Made by a program: the position numbers and the translations under genes | NCBI GenBank assembly: GCA_015478945.1 | Contig: JABUQX010078686.1 | Location: 1-50,275, forward strand | DNA from: Trachelipus rathkii | Taxonomy: Eukaryota; Arthropoda; Malacostraca; Isopoda; Trachelipodidae | DNA length: 50,275 nt | Reading direction: 5' to 3' | The notes under the pieces: model-generated | Told to the model about the DNA's origin: nothing | The model's input: only the letters and a program-made list of their open reading frames with translations | Database searches by the model: none | Shown here: piece after piece, positions 10,226 through 22,484 of the stretch | How the letters are laid out: each line of letters begins with the position of its first letter | Position numbering within the stretch: position 1 is the stretch's first letter

Positions 10226-13200
10226 CTCTTCCTCCTTCTTATAAATTGTGATATCAATTGTTTTTTTTTTTTTTTAAAAAACCACAGTTTTTTTTTTTCC
10301 CTCCCCTTTTTTTAAAATTTCTTTTTAAAAAATGTTTTAAAAATTTTTTTTTTAATCATAATATTAAATAAATGAAAAAAAATATTTGAAAAAGTTTTTT
10401 TTTGTTTTTACTTTTTTAAAAAAAATGAACCCGTCCTCAAAATGATCGTCTATATTTAAGTTTTTCTTCGAATTTTTTTGGGGGTTTTTCCCCCCTATAA
10501 AAAGTTTTAATAAATCGAATATTTCTGGGGGACCCCATTTTTTAAAGATTTTTTCGTAAAATATGACAAATTTTTTTCCTTTAATAGGCCCAAAAAAGAA
10601 TAGTATAATTTTAAATTTTCCCAACCCAATATTGGGCCCCCAATTTTTTTTATTCCAAGTTTTTTTTTTTGTGGGCCCCCCCCTCTGGGGAAAAAAAAAA
10701 ATAATATCCCCCCTCTTTTTTTATTGATTTAATTTAATGTTTTTTTTAAAATCACTGAAAGTAGTTTTCAACCATTTTTTAAAAAGCCCCCCATTTGGGA
10801 AAGGAAAAAAAAAATTTTTCCCCCCCCGGTTGTTTTTTTTTTTTTGTTTTTTTTTTTATTAATTAAATTTTTTTTCCCCTGAAGGAATTGTTTGTGGCGG
10901 GTAATTATCATTACTTGGTTAAAATAAATAATTGCCCCCCTTTAAAAAAACCAGCGCTTAAAACAAAAATAAGCCAAAGTGGGGGGGGGTGGGGTTTTTA
11001 AAAATTTTTACAAACCTAAATATTAGTAAAAATCTTAGTCCCCTTTAAAACGTGGAAAAAAAAAATAAATGAAAAAAAATTTAAAAAATTGGTTGGCGAT
11101 TTTTTTAAAAAATTTTGGGCAAAAAAATAAATTAACAAATTGTTTTGGTTCCCCCCCCCCCCCTTTGGGGGTAAAACCCTTGACTTAATTTCCCCCCCCA
11201 ATTTAATAATTTATCATAATTTTTTTTTTTTTTTTAATATTTACCCCTACTTTTTCTCTTTTTTTTTTAAATTTAAATTTTTTTTTTTTTCTCCATAATA
11301 AAATTAATATTTTTTTAAAATATTTATCTTTTAAATTATATACATCTTATAAAATTAATAATTTTTAACCAAAACTCTTTATGAAATAATAAAGAACGAA
11401 AAGTTAGGAAGGGAAAAGAACCCCACCCAAATAAATTTGTTTTATTCCCCCCCAAAGATTTAAAATTTGGTATTGGGGGGGTGCCGTTTTTCCCCCCCCC
11501 AAAACAAATAAAATGGAAAAAAAAAGAATAAATAAAAAAAAAAAATGGAAAATAAAAAAAAATTATAATAAAATATAAATTGGGTTAACCCCAACATGAA
11601 ATTTTCTCTTAAAACAATGGTAATCATTTTATTATAAAAATTAATTATTTAAATTATTATATTACAAATAGATATTAAATATATATTAATAAAATAAATA
11701 ATATAAATTATATTTATATATAATTTTATTAAATAAAAAAATTATTTAATAATTATGAATTAATTAATATATTTTTAAAATTGAAAAATAAAATGATATA
11801 ATTAAAAATTATTTAAAATATATAGAAGATTTACTAAAAATATTAACTAATGGGTAATCACAACGGTAATATATAATTATAATTTTTTTTTCCAAATTAA
11901 ATTTGGAAAAATTTTTTTCCTCTCAAAAAATCACGAGGAAAAAAAAACACAAAAAAATAAAACCTACTAAAAGTATAAAATAGTAAAATAATTTTTTTTC
12001 GCCCGGTTTTAAATTCCCCCCGGGCCCCCCCCGGATATAAAAAATATTAAAAACCAATGGAAAAAATTTTGTAATCTTGGCCCCGGAAAAAGTTAAAACC
12101 CGGAAATGTTCAAAAAAAAAACTTTTTGGGGGGGGGGGCCCCGGAAATTTAGGGGGCCCCTCCGGGACTACCCGGATAAAGTTTTTGGCCTCGGTGAATT
12201 TTTTTATTTTTCTCTCGGGATGATTCACTTTATCTCCCTCTTTTTAAAAATAAAGATATAATTATTATATAAAAATATACATAAATTATAATATAAAGAT
12301 AGATATTATAAATTAAATTTTATTATATTATTTTTAAGAATATATATATTAAATGTTAATAGAAATAAATATATATTAAAATATTTAATAAATAAAATTT
12401 CATTTAAATAAGTATTTATTATTATTAATAATTTAATAGTGAAAGCTGAATATGTCTAAATAAAATATCAGTAAAATATGTTAGATATTAAAATATAATT
12501 TTAATAAAATTTATTTATAAAATTTTAGTAATTTAAAAATTAGCTTATATTTATCTTATAATATAAATTTATATTATTAAAACTAATTTTTAATTAACTA
12601 TAAAATATTAAAACAAAAAAGATTTTTGGGATTTTTTTGAATTGAAAATAAAAAAAAAGAAAAATATCAGAAAAAAAAGATTAATGAAATTTTAAAGGGG
12701 TAAAAAGCAAGGGGGGGAAAAAAAATTTTGGGTGTTTTTTTAAGGGAGTAATGGAGAATGGAAAAAAGAAGAGGTTTTTTAAAGTTTGGGGGCTGGGTGA
12801 GAATTTTAATAATCTTTGGTAAAAAAATAAAAAGCCCCTTTTTTTTTTTTTTGAAAAAAGAAAAGGAAAAATTTAAGTTTTAAAAAAAAATCGAAAATAA
12901 TCGGGATTTTCTATTTTCCCATGGGTTGGGTGTAAAAAAGGAGGGGTTTTTTTGAAAAGTAAAAAACAATAGGAAAAAATAATAATGGAAAGTATCGGTG
13001 CTTTTTTTATGGGGTTTTTTTTTTGGGAAAAAAAAAAAAAAAGTTTGAAGGGAAATAGTTCTCCTTGGTGGGGTAAATGTTTAAAACAAAAAATGGTGTT
13101 TTTAAAGATGGGGTGGGGGAAAATATGCGAAAATACTTGCGGAAAAACCGGTTATGTTGTTTTTTCTCCTTTAGTTTGCACCCAAAATATTTTTTAGGGG

Positions 13201-13639
13201 GAATTTAGTTTTAAGAAATATGAAATGAAAAAGGGGAAAAAACGGGATTGGGGAATGGCCCAAAGAAAAAAAATGGTAAAAAAAAAAAAAGTTATGAAAA
13301 GGTTGAGAAAAATAATGGAAAAATGCGGAAGGGAAAAAAAGAAAAAAAAAAATTGGGCTTTTTGGGGTTGGGGGGGCGCCAATTTTAAAATCCCCTTAAG
13401 GTTGGGGAATTTTCAAGGGGAATAAGTTTTCTTGAAAAAGTGGGGGGTGGGGCCCCCTAAGGGGGGTTCCCCCCCCTTTTTTAACAATGAACTCAATTCT
13501 GTGTCACCCCTAATTTTACCTTGTTTTTTTTTGGGGGCTTTAATTTACTAATAAGTTTAAAGTGGAACTTATGGGTCCTGGAAAAAAAATTAAAGGAAAA
13601 GGGGGTTTTTTTTTTAACCAAAGATAAATAAAAAGTTAT
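8971..13639. other. Low-complexity stretch with A/T-only blocks
   Basis: Homopolymer-inflated DNA is interrupted by nearly pure A/T blocks at about 9,440-9,625, 11,560-11,890 and 12,240-12,620. A long T run of nearly 30 lies at about 10,197-10,225. The segment at about 12,700-13,440 is purine- and G-rich on the + strand. Open frames in it (for example 13,225-13,425) are K-rich strings from A/G runs. I see nothing that can be called a gene. Confidence 0.5.
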
Positions 13640-16600
13640 AGATTTAATAAGCAATGAAAATAAGGTACTGTGGGGCCTTTTTTACAACGCCAAATTTTTT
13701 TTTGAAATTTGGTTTTTTTGGGGGGCCTCCCTGGGGGTTTACGGGGAAGCCCCAACCCAAAGCCCCCCCAAAAGTCCCAAAGGGCCCAAATTGCTGGGAC
13801 ATGGGGCCAAAAAAAACCAAGGGAAAGAAAAAAAAAAAAAAAAACTGCCTTTGGATGAGCGGAAAATTTTAAAATTTTTATTGCAAAAATCAAAATTCTT
13901 CCTAAAATAATGAAAAAAATAAAAACTAAAAATGAGAAAAAAAATTTTTTTTCTTTAGTGGGTGCCCAAAAGGGACCCTTTCGAAAAAAAAAACCCAAAA
14001 TTCCGACAAAAAGGGGCCAGCCCGGGGGGGGGGGGGTTCCCGCGGGCCGTTTTAAGAAACAACCAACAATGTTTTTAAAACAGGAAAAGGGCTTCTTAAA
14101 CACCACCTAAAATTGGGGTTTGCGCCAATCCGCCCCCCCCCCCTCCCCCCCCCCAAAAGAAAAAACAAAAGGAAGCTTTTGTTCTCAATTTTCGGAAAAG
14201 TGCGTTCGTTTTCCAAAAATTCCCCCCCTTTTTGCTTTTTCCGCTGATAATTCAAATTACTTTGGGGGAAAACTTCTTATCTTTTTTTTATTTTGAGCAA
14301 TATTCCCTAATCTAAATTTAGCAAATGTTTGGTTTTTTTTTTGGGAAAAAACCCCCTTTGGCTGGGGGTAAAAACCGGCCCCCTTCTTTTTGGCCCTAGT
14401 TTTTTTTTTGTGGCCCCCCCCCCCCCCGTAAAAAAACTGGCAAAAAAAACAACCCAAAAACAAAAGGTTTTTCCCCCAAAGGCCAGAGTTTAAGCCCCCC
14501 ATTTGTTTGAAATAGACTTAGGAGAAATTTTTGCGAAAAAACAAAAAATTTTTGGCTGAAAAACTTAAAAAAACAAAAGAAACCCGAAAAGAAAAAAAAA
14601 AAATTTTTTTCCAAAACATGCCCCCCCCCCCCAAGGGGAAAAAAAAAAAACCTTCGGAAACCCAAAAAATCGGAAACCCAAACACCCCGGGGGTCCCCCC
14701 TTCCCCCTGTTTTTTTAGAAAAAAAAAACAAAATTTTGTTTTACTAAAGAAAAAAGGTTTTTAAAAAAACACAACTTTAAAGTTTTAAAAAGAATCCCCC
14801 CCCGACCCCCCCCAACCCCCCCCCCCCCCAGAAACAAAAAAAAAAGGGGTTAATTTTTTTCCCGTTTTAAACAAAGTTTTTTTTTTAAGTTTCCCTGGGC
14901 CTTTTTCGAAATTTTTTTTCCCCCCTGCCTTTTTTTTGGGCAATTTAGAAAATAACTTAAATTTTTTAAAAAAAAAATTCCCACAAAAGGAAAGGGAAAA
15001 CAGCGGGGGTTTTTTTGGAAAAAAACAAATTTCCCTGTTGTCGTTGAAACACGGCCGCCCGAGGCTTTTTTCTTTGAAAACCGGCCAAACTGAAGGCTTC
15101 AAAATCGGGTTTTAAAAACAAGGAAACCAACCGGAAACCAATGGTTTTTCAAAAGGGGGAAACGCCCAACCCCCAGGGCCCCCCCCCGCAACAAAACCCA
15201 TGGCCCCTTCTTTTTTTTAACCGAAAAAAAAAAAGCCCCAAAAATTTTTTGCAATTAAAAGAACCAAAAAAAAAAAAATTTTTTCCGCTTTTCCGCAGGG
15301 AAAACTTCCGAAAAACTATCCCGGGGAAAACAACCCAGCGGGTCCCCCCCCCCCGGGCCCGTTTAAAAGAAAAACCAATAAATTAAAGGAAAAAAAAAGG
15401 GCCCCCCCCCCCCCCCGCCCTTCTAACCCCCCCCCTCATTCCCCCCTCCCCCCCGGAAAAAAAAATTTTTTTTTTCCCCCCCGCCCCCTTCCCCCCCCTA
15501 AAAACGAAAAAAAAAAAAAAAGGAACGCAAAAAAATTTTCGGGAAAAAAAGTTTTTCTTTTTTTCCCCAAAATATTCAGCCACCCCCCCCTGGCTTTTTT
15601 AAATAAAAAAAAAAATCAACTGCTTTTTTTAGGGTCGAAAACCCCAATTTTTTAAAAACCTTTAAAATTTTCAAAAATCTGTAGGAAATTTTGGGGGAAA
15701 AAAATCCCCCCTTTCCTAGTTTGGGCCTTTAACAAAAACGGCCCATTTTTCTTTTTTCCCCTGGGGGTGCTCCCTGGGGTTTTAAAACAGGAGCAAACCC
15801 CCCGACCCCCAAAGAGTCCCCAAAGGGAAAACCGCCCGAAACCAAAAAAAATTGCCCGGGCAAACAAGAAAAAATTGCCCCCCCCCCCTTTGGTTTTGGC
15901 CGACAAAAAATTTTTTTTTGGGCCAAATAATAAGGAAAAAAAAAAAAAAACGGCAAAAAAAAAAAATTTCCAAACTTCCCTCGAAAAAAAAAACTTTTTT
16001 CGAAAAAAAAAAAAAAAACCAAAATCGACAAAAAATTGCGGTCCCGGCCCCCCCCGGGTTAAGAACGATAGTTAGAGGTTGGGAGGGTTGGGGGCCCCCC
16101 TTTTTTCAGTACTGGTGAGGTCTTTTTTTTTCCCCCCCCCCCCCCGATTTCCCAAAAACCTCCCCCCAAAGAAAAAAAATGAACAGGCATCCCCTTTTCC
16201 CGGGGAAAAAGGTTTTTTTCAAAATCTTTTTAAAAACTGCCCTTTTTTTCGATTTTATAAAAATTTGCCCTTTTGTTTTGGAAAAACTCAAAAAAAAAAA
16301 AAAAACCTTTTTATTTTTTTTAAAATCCCCAAACAGAAAAAAAAAAAGGGAAATGGGGTTTTTTTTTGGAAAAAAACCCCCCTGGGGGGGCTGGGGGGGG
16401 GTGCTTTAACCCCCTACACGGGGGCCCAAAATTTTCTTTTCCCAGGGTTTTGGGGGGGGGTTCCCCCAAATGTTTAATTTTACAGGAAAGGCCCCCAAAA
16501 ACCCCCGACCCGTTTCCCCCCCTCAAAAAGGGAAAACGCCGAAAAACATTGGGGCCCGCCAAACCAATTTAATGCCCCCCCCCCCCCTTGTGGGTTTCGA

Positions 16601-17640
16601 AAAAAAATTTGGCCAAAAAATTAAATAAAAGGAAAACCGGGGAAAAAATTTCCCCCACTCGCGGGGGCCAAAGGGAAAAACTCGAAAAAAAACCAAAAAT
16701 CCCCCCTGAAACAAGGGGGCGGGGGGGGGGGGTCCCCCCCCCCGGTAGTTTTTTAGGAAACAAATGTTACAGGAAAAAGGGACTTTTCCTTTTTTTTTTA
16801 ACAAAAACCTAAGTTTTTTTTTGGAATTTTGACGGCCCCCCCCCCTGTCCCCCCAAAAAAAAGAAAGGGCCCAAAATCTCGGAAGAAAATTTTTTCCAAA
16901 TTTCCTTTTTCCTGCTTTTTTTTTTTTCCCGGATTAAAATTTCAACTTGCCCCTTTTTTTTTTTTTTTTTGGAAAAAACTTGCATTAAAACAATAAAAAA
17001 ATTTTTTTAAAATTTCCCAGAAAAAAAAAAAGGGGGTTTGGGGGGGGGGTTGGGGGAAAAAACCCTTTTCTGGGGGGTCGTAAAACATACAGGGGCCAAA
17101 ATTTTTTTTTTTTCCCAGGGGGTGGGGGAATTTCCAATGGGGGTTTTTTTTTTTTAAAAGGAAAGCAAAATATTAAAAAACCACCAAATAAAAGGGTTCC
17201 CCCCCCCCCAAAAGGGGGATCCCGCCCGAAACAAAAAAAAATGGGGGCCCCCGCACGAACAAAAATTGCCCCCCCCCCCCTCCCCTTTGTGAAATGGAAA
17301 ATTTTTTTTTTTTAAAAATATATAAAAAAAAAAAACGAAAAAAAAAAAATTTTCAACTCCCCTCGCGGGCCCCAAGGGGGGGGAAACACCCACGGGGAAA
17401 ACCAAAATTACGACCCCAAATGGGTTTTTACAGAGGGCCCCTTTTTACTACTAAGTTTTCCCCCCTTTTTCCTCCCCTCCCTCGCCCGAAAACCACACTG
17501 CCAATCCCAAAAAAGGAGTGCAGCCCCAAAAATCTCGGCAAACAAAAAAATTTTTTTTTTCAAGTCCCCATCCCTGATAATAACCACGACAAATCAAAGA
17601 ATACTTCGGGCTTTTTTGGGGAAAAAAAACTGTAAATTTA
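13640..17640. repeat. Tandem array 2, unit about 680 bp, about 6 copies
   Basis: Three anchors recur in the same order. A GGGTCCCCCCGG step, usually followed by a GTTTTAAGAAACAA-like part, lies near 14,037, 14,691, 15,340, 16,039, 16,731 and 17,426 (steps 654, 649, 699, 692, 695). A GGAAAACCGCCCGAAACC-like segment followed by ATTGCCCCCCCCC lies near 15,162, 15,833, 16,536 and 17,222 (steps 671, 703, 686). An ACAGGGGCCAAAATTTT part followed by CCCAGGG lies near 15,043, 15,729, 16,408 and 17,080 (steps 686, 679, 672). A CTCGCGGG-like word adds further agreement near 15,978, 16,655 and 17,357. The copies from about 15,040 to 17,640 are clearer than the first two. Run lengths vary widely among copies. 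I do not recognise the unit. It could be satellite DNA, or several copies of a locus or element collapsed poorly in assembly. Confidence 0.68.
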
Positions 17641-17709
17641 TTTTTAAATAATAAGAAAAAGGGGGGTTTTTTTTTTGCCCCCTTTTATATGACTTTCGAC
17701 CCCCCTAAT

Positions 17710-18362
17710 TAAAAAAAAAATTTTATAAACTTAAAAAATTTATAAAATAATTTAAAATATTAAAATATAATAATTATTATTATAAAGATAATATATAATA
17801 ATATATTTGAATTCTGAAAAAATCTAATATATCGTGTTTAAAAATATATATAATTAATATAATATAATTTTATAATAAAAATAATATTATAATTTAAATT
17901 ATAATAATAAAATATAAAATATTATAAAATTATTTTAAATAATAATATAATATTATAAATTATTCTTTATTAATTATATTAATATATATAATAAAATTTA
18001 TATACAATAAATTTATATTATATTTAATAATTTAAACAATATAAGTAAAATTAAATATTAAAATAAATTACATATTCGATAATTTAATTATTTATAATAA
18101 AAATATAATAAATAATATATTAATAATATATATTAATTAATCTACTAATTAATAAAACAAAATGATCCCCAAATAATATTATTAAATAAAATAAAATATT
18201 AAATAATTAATTAAATTATAATAATAATAATAATAATAATTTAAAATGTAAAATATTCTAAATATAAATAATATAAATTTATTAAAAATAAATTATATAA
18301 TTTTAATAATTATTATTATATTTATATATAAGAAAATCATAAAATATTTAATTTTTAATAAT
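17710..18362. repeat. Nearly pure A/T block
   Basis: About 650 bases contain only a few scattered G or C. There is no fixed period except a short ATA/TAA microsatellite at about 18,219-18,240. The left border is a shift from C/G runs to A/T near 17,705 and the right border is a T run. No gene is seen. Confidence 0.7.
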
Positions 18363-20579
18363 TATATTTTTTTTTTTTTCAAAAGTAATAATAGAAGTTT
18401 TTTTTTTTTTTTTTTTTTTTTTTGGCCATCAAAAAATAAAAAAATTTCCCCTTTAAAAGGTTTTTTTTTTATTTTGGTTTGGGGGTTTTTCATTTTTTTT
18501 TTTTCTTTTAGCCCAATTTTTTCAATTCCTCTGGCCTTTCTCCAAAGGAGAAAAAAATTAAATAAAAAAAAAAAAAAATTCATTTAAAAAAAAAAATAAA
18601 AGCAAACCCAAAAAAGAAAAAAAAAAATTATTTTAAAAAAACAAAAATTTGTTGATTTTTTTTCCCAAAAATTTGAAATAATTCAAAGACAAAAAGATGT
18701 TAAAGGGTTTTTTTAAAACCAAAAAACTAATTACAAAAGGTTTTCTCCGTGATTAATTTATACAAAAGAATTGCTTAGCTTGGGATGATAATAACTCTGC
18801 TTTCCGATTAAAGGGCCTATACGTTTCGTTTTTTTTCGCGCTTTTCTCTCCTTAGATTCTCGTTTTCTCGACCCCACTCTTTGCTGGTTTGAAACTATTT
18901 ATTTTCCCCTTTCCCCTCCCCCTTTAGTTTTTTAAAAAATTTTTTGGGCTAAAAAGAAAATCTTTTTTTTTCTTTAAGCAGAAAGAAAATAAAAAATTTT
19001 TGGCTTTTCTTTTACTTATTTTTAAAAAAAAAAGAAAAACTATTTAAACTGAAAAATGAACAAAGTTTTTTTTTTAAAATAAACGGAATTTTTATTTCAC
19101 TAAAAATCTTTAAAAAATTTTTGTTAAAATAACACCAAACTAAATAGATCTATTATGAACGGAAAATTTTAAGATTAAATTACAATAATAATAATATGTT
19201 AATTTACACTTCTAACACCTCAGATATTTTTTTAAAAAAAAAAAAATATAGATAATATAAATAAACAATTCGTAGTAAACAAAAAAAAAAGGGTGAGAAA
19301 AAGAAATGTTATTTTTTTTTGGGGTAATTTTTTTCCATATAATTTTTTTGGGTAACTTTAAGTATGGTGGATAAACAAATTTCAAAAATAAGAGATAGAA
19401 AAAAAACAACGAAAAACAAAAAAATCCCCCTCCCCTCTTACGTTCTCCTAACCCTAAAAATTGGTTTTTTCCAATATATTTTACAAATTAGGTAATGTAG
19501 TTTGTTTACACGTTTTAATATTAGCTGAGAGAGAAAAACAATTTGAAGAAAATAAAATATTTGTCGTTTTTTTTTTTTTGTGTTTTTTTTAAAATTTTTT
19601 TTTTTTTAATTGATATTTTCCTCTTTATAAATAATAATAATTTTAATAAATCAGTCAAAATATGTCATAAGTGAGAAAAATAAGAAAAAATGAGTCTCTA
19701 AGTGTTATTTATACCATTATTATTTAACTTTCGAAAATTTTTTTCATTTCTTCAAATTATAAAATGATAGAAAAAAAAAAAGAGCACAATTTTTATAAAA
19801 TTATTATTAAAAATCGTGACAAAAGTTTAATGTTTTCAAGACATATAAAGTATATAGATAATAAATCGGAATGCTTATAGACCTAGTAGAATATAGCTCC
19901 CCTTCCCCTTTAAAGGTATCCCGATTATTTTTTTTTTATAAAATAAATTTTTTTTTAAAATTTTTAAATTTTTCTTAGAAATTTTTTATTTGGTCCAATA
20001 TTATTCATATTGAAAATTTTCTTTTGGAATAAAAATTTTTAAAAATTTATGTGATCTTAGGTAATATTTTTTATTTAAGTTTTACTTCAATATGTTTTTT
20101 GTAAAATTTTTATTCTTTTCTTTTTTTAATACAATAATGGAAATAAGTAAATTTCTTTTAATGTTTCTTATAATTAAATAAAGAGTCAAAAAAATTTTGA
20201 TTTTTTTTTAAGTTTGAGAAAAATAAAAAAGTTTTTTATTTATTTTTGTAGGTGGGAATAATATTATTATTTTTTTGGAAAAAAAAAATTTAGAGGTGGA
20301 AAAATAAAAAAAACTGCGAAAGAACAAAAAAAGTTTGGGGTTGGGCAGGGGTAATAAAAAGATAATTTATTAGACCCCGGTGGGGCACCTGGAAAGGATT
20401 TCTAATGCTTTCTAATTTTTTTTAAAAAGAGGCGGGGGGGGGGGCCCCCCCCGTTAAATTTTATTTAAGCTTAAAAAAAAATTAAGAATAAAATGTAAAG
20501 ATTCCAAAAAAGGTTTAAAATCTAGGGACAAAGTCCCCCTTAATAAATTTAATAGAATAAAGAATTTGGAAAAAAAAAT
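18363..20579. other. Low-complexity AT-rich stretch without genes
   Basis: Mixed homopolymer-inflated and ordinary AT-rich DNA. The part at about 18,730-18,900 has more normal base complexity and C/T-rich words but no long frame. The minus-strand open frames at 18,362-18,583 and 19,212-19,409 are K/F/L-rich strings over A/T runs. A G run followed at once by a C run lies at about 20,433-20,453. Confidence 0.5.
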
Positions 20580-21080
20580 TAATTAAAATAAACTAGAATC
20601 TTTTTTTATAAAATTATGTTTTTAGGAATTATAATTTTTATTAAAAATTAAATAATAATGGAATTATACAAATAAAAAATTTTCTAACAATTTTAATTTA
20701 AAATTCAAAATTAAATTAATTTTTATTTTTTTCGAGAAAAAGAAAAAAAATTTATTTTTATTTTATTTATCATTTTTTTAAAATAAATTTTATTTTGAAA
20801 TATTTATTTTCTAATTATAAATAAAAAGATAAAATAAAGTAACCGAAATTTATTTGTATTTAAAAAGATTAAACATTATATAAAATATTTATTATACTCG
20901 TCAACTTAATAAATATTATTAAATTTATATAAATATATATTTATTAAAAAAATATTTTAAAAAAATATAATATTAATTATAATTTATTAAATTATATACT
21001 TATTAATTAATATTAATAAATATATTAATTAAATAGAATATACAATTTTAATATTATTATATTAAACTATATATATTTCA
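20580..21080. repeat. A/T-dominated block
   Basis: About 500 bases are nearly all A and T, without a clear period, ending where ordinary-complexity DNA begins near 21,080. No open frame of interest is present. Confidence 0.6.
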
Positions 21081-22136
21081 GTCTAATTTTGTCATAAATG
21101 TCAGTCGACCAAATTTTATTATTGTTGAAATAAAATAACTAAAGGAATTATTATTAATATATTTAAAAGATTATCTATTAAAGATTTATTAAGCCTTATT
21201 TGAACACAATAAAAATATTCATATACATATATAAATTAGTTATATATATAAATTAACAGTTAAGGAAAAGTTGGTTACTCTTTAAAAATAAATTCACTAC
21301 TTCTTTACGAAATTTAAATAATGAACAATTAAGAAAATTTTCTAAAAGTGTTACCAAGGGGCAAGTCAAGTATAAGTGAAAACGTTTGATAGCACAAGGA
21401 ATTTTATTGTGGAGATGAGAAACTATGTAAATTTCAGACTATATATATTATTTATTCCAACCATAATCCTTTTTGTGAAAATATAGCTAACTTACCCTTT
21501 AGTTATTTTGTTTGACTGAATTTAAGTACTTGCAAAGCTTTGCTCGAGATAGAAATATATTTTTTTTATTTCTCGCATTTCATATATTTCCGATTTCAAT
21601 TTAAATCTTCTAATAAAGAAAGATTAACTAAATAACTAATTAGGTTGTAATATATTTCCTTATCCAACAATATAGAATTATATTGGAGTATATCTCACGG
21701 AGAAATGACAAACCGTACTCAAACAAATTATTAAAGTTCATAACCAAACCTTCTTATATATTTTTTTTAAGAATAAAAAAAAATAACGTGATTGAAGACC
21801 CATCTGAGTTAAGTTCTGGTAAGACGGATCGATGTTGTGGTCGATGAAAATAATATGAGAATAAAATAGCGTAGTTTTCTAAGTAGGTCAGTGATTAAGC
21901 ATAGAGTATAGGAAAGATAGGTGAAATCTGTGCAAAGAGACGCATCGCGCCCTTCTTTGGGATTTCTTGTTTTGGGTATTTAAGAGTAATTTGTGCGATT
22001 CATGGCTTATATTCCTTTAGTTTAGATGGGTCCCCTCCACGCACCCACTGTCTCTCCCCCAATTCTTTTTAACTATACAAATAATTGTTAACATAACAAA
22101 ATTTAAACATAATCGTACAAATTTGGTTTTTTTTTT
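21081..22136. other. Ordinary-complexity AT-rich DNA, no gene seen
   Basis: Base composition looks natural here: short runs, mixed words and normal single bases. Around 21,795-21,850 a short open piece ends in a GGTAAG step, like a splice donor, but neither an acceptor nor a longer frame supports an exon. Nothing was recognised at the protein level. Confidence 0.4.
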
Positions 22137-22484
22137 TTAACGAAGAAACGGACAGACAGCCTCTTTGTTTCGTATGTGTTTCGTTATAAGATGAACAAGA
22201 GAGCAGAACTCAAAATGTTTTTGTTTGAAATTTTTTTTATAAAAAAAGGAAATCTTCCTTTCTGTTATAATCTCTATTTCATCTCGCGTCCCGGAAAATA
22301 TTGATATCAGAGCAACAAAAGCTTTTGGTCGGCCATCGGGGGTGACAGATAAGGCGAGTCCCTCCCCCTCTTGACTTCGCGCTTCGGTTTTGTGGGCCTC
22401 CCCCTCGTACACCTCCACCACTCCGCACCTATCCCTGCAGCCGAACGTTTTTTTTCGTCGTCCAGCCCATAAATTTAAAAACAA
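22137..22484 (-). CDS. Hypothetical ORF, 115 codons, unrecognised
   Basis: This is the longest open frame in the better-quality part of the left half. I do not recognise the product. The first 60 residues or so are charged and glycine-rich, with a CRDRCGVVEVYEGEAHKTEA stretch. They come from a local GC- and CpG-richer patch (about 22,275-22,460) inside AT-rich surroundings, which is unlike the neighbours. The remaining half is K/F-rich and coincides with A/T runs, so the frame may be real only in its first part. No signal peptide, membrane segment or catalytic motif is visible. It could be one exon, a fragment of a mobile element, or a chance frame. Confidence 0.18.
   Translation of the reverse strand: MFLNLWAGRRKKTFGCRDRCGVVEVYEGEAHKTEARSQEGEGLALSVTPDGRPKAFVALISIFSGTRDEIEIITERKISFFYKKNFKQKHFEFCSLVHLITKHIRNKEAVCPFLR

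Noticed and set aside
13760..13805. Resemblance of CCCAAAG and TGCTGGGAC words to the end of a primate Alu element
   Set aside because: Only about 15 bases agree, the rest of the Alu consensus is not present, and the region is better explained as an early copy of tandem array 2.
13636..14106. Minus-strand open frame of 156 codons
   Set aside because: It lies at the start of the tandem array 2 region and is built from base runs. Shorter + strand frames are also open over the same bases. Run-length error makes the frame meaningless.
17710..21080. Mitochondrial or plastid genome segment because of extreme AT content
   Set aside because: No cytochrome oxidase, NADH dehydrogenase, ATP synthase, rRNA or tRNA sequence could be seen in any frame or strand.
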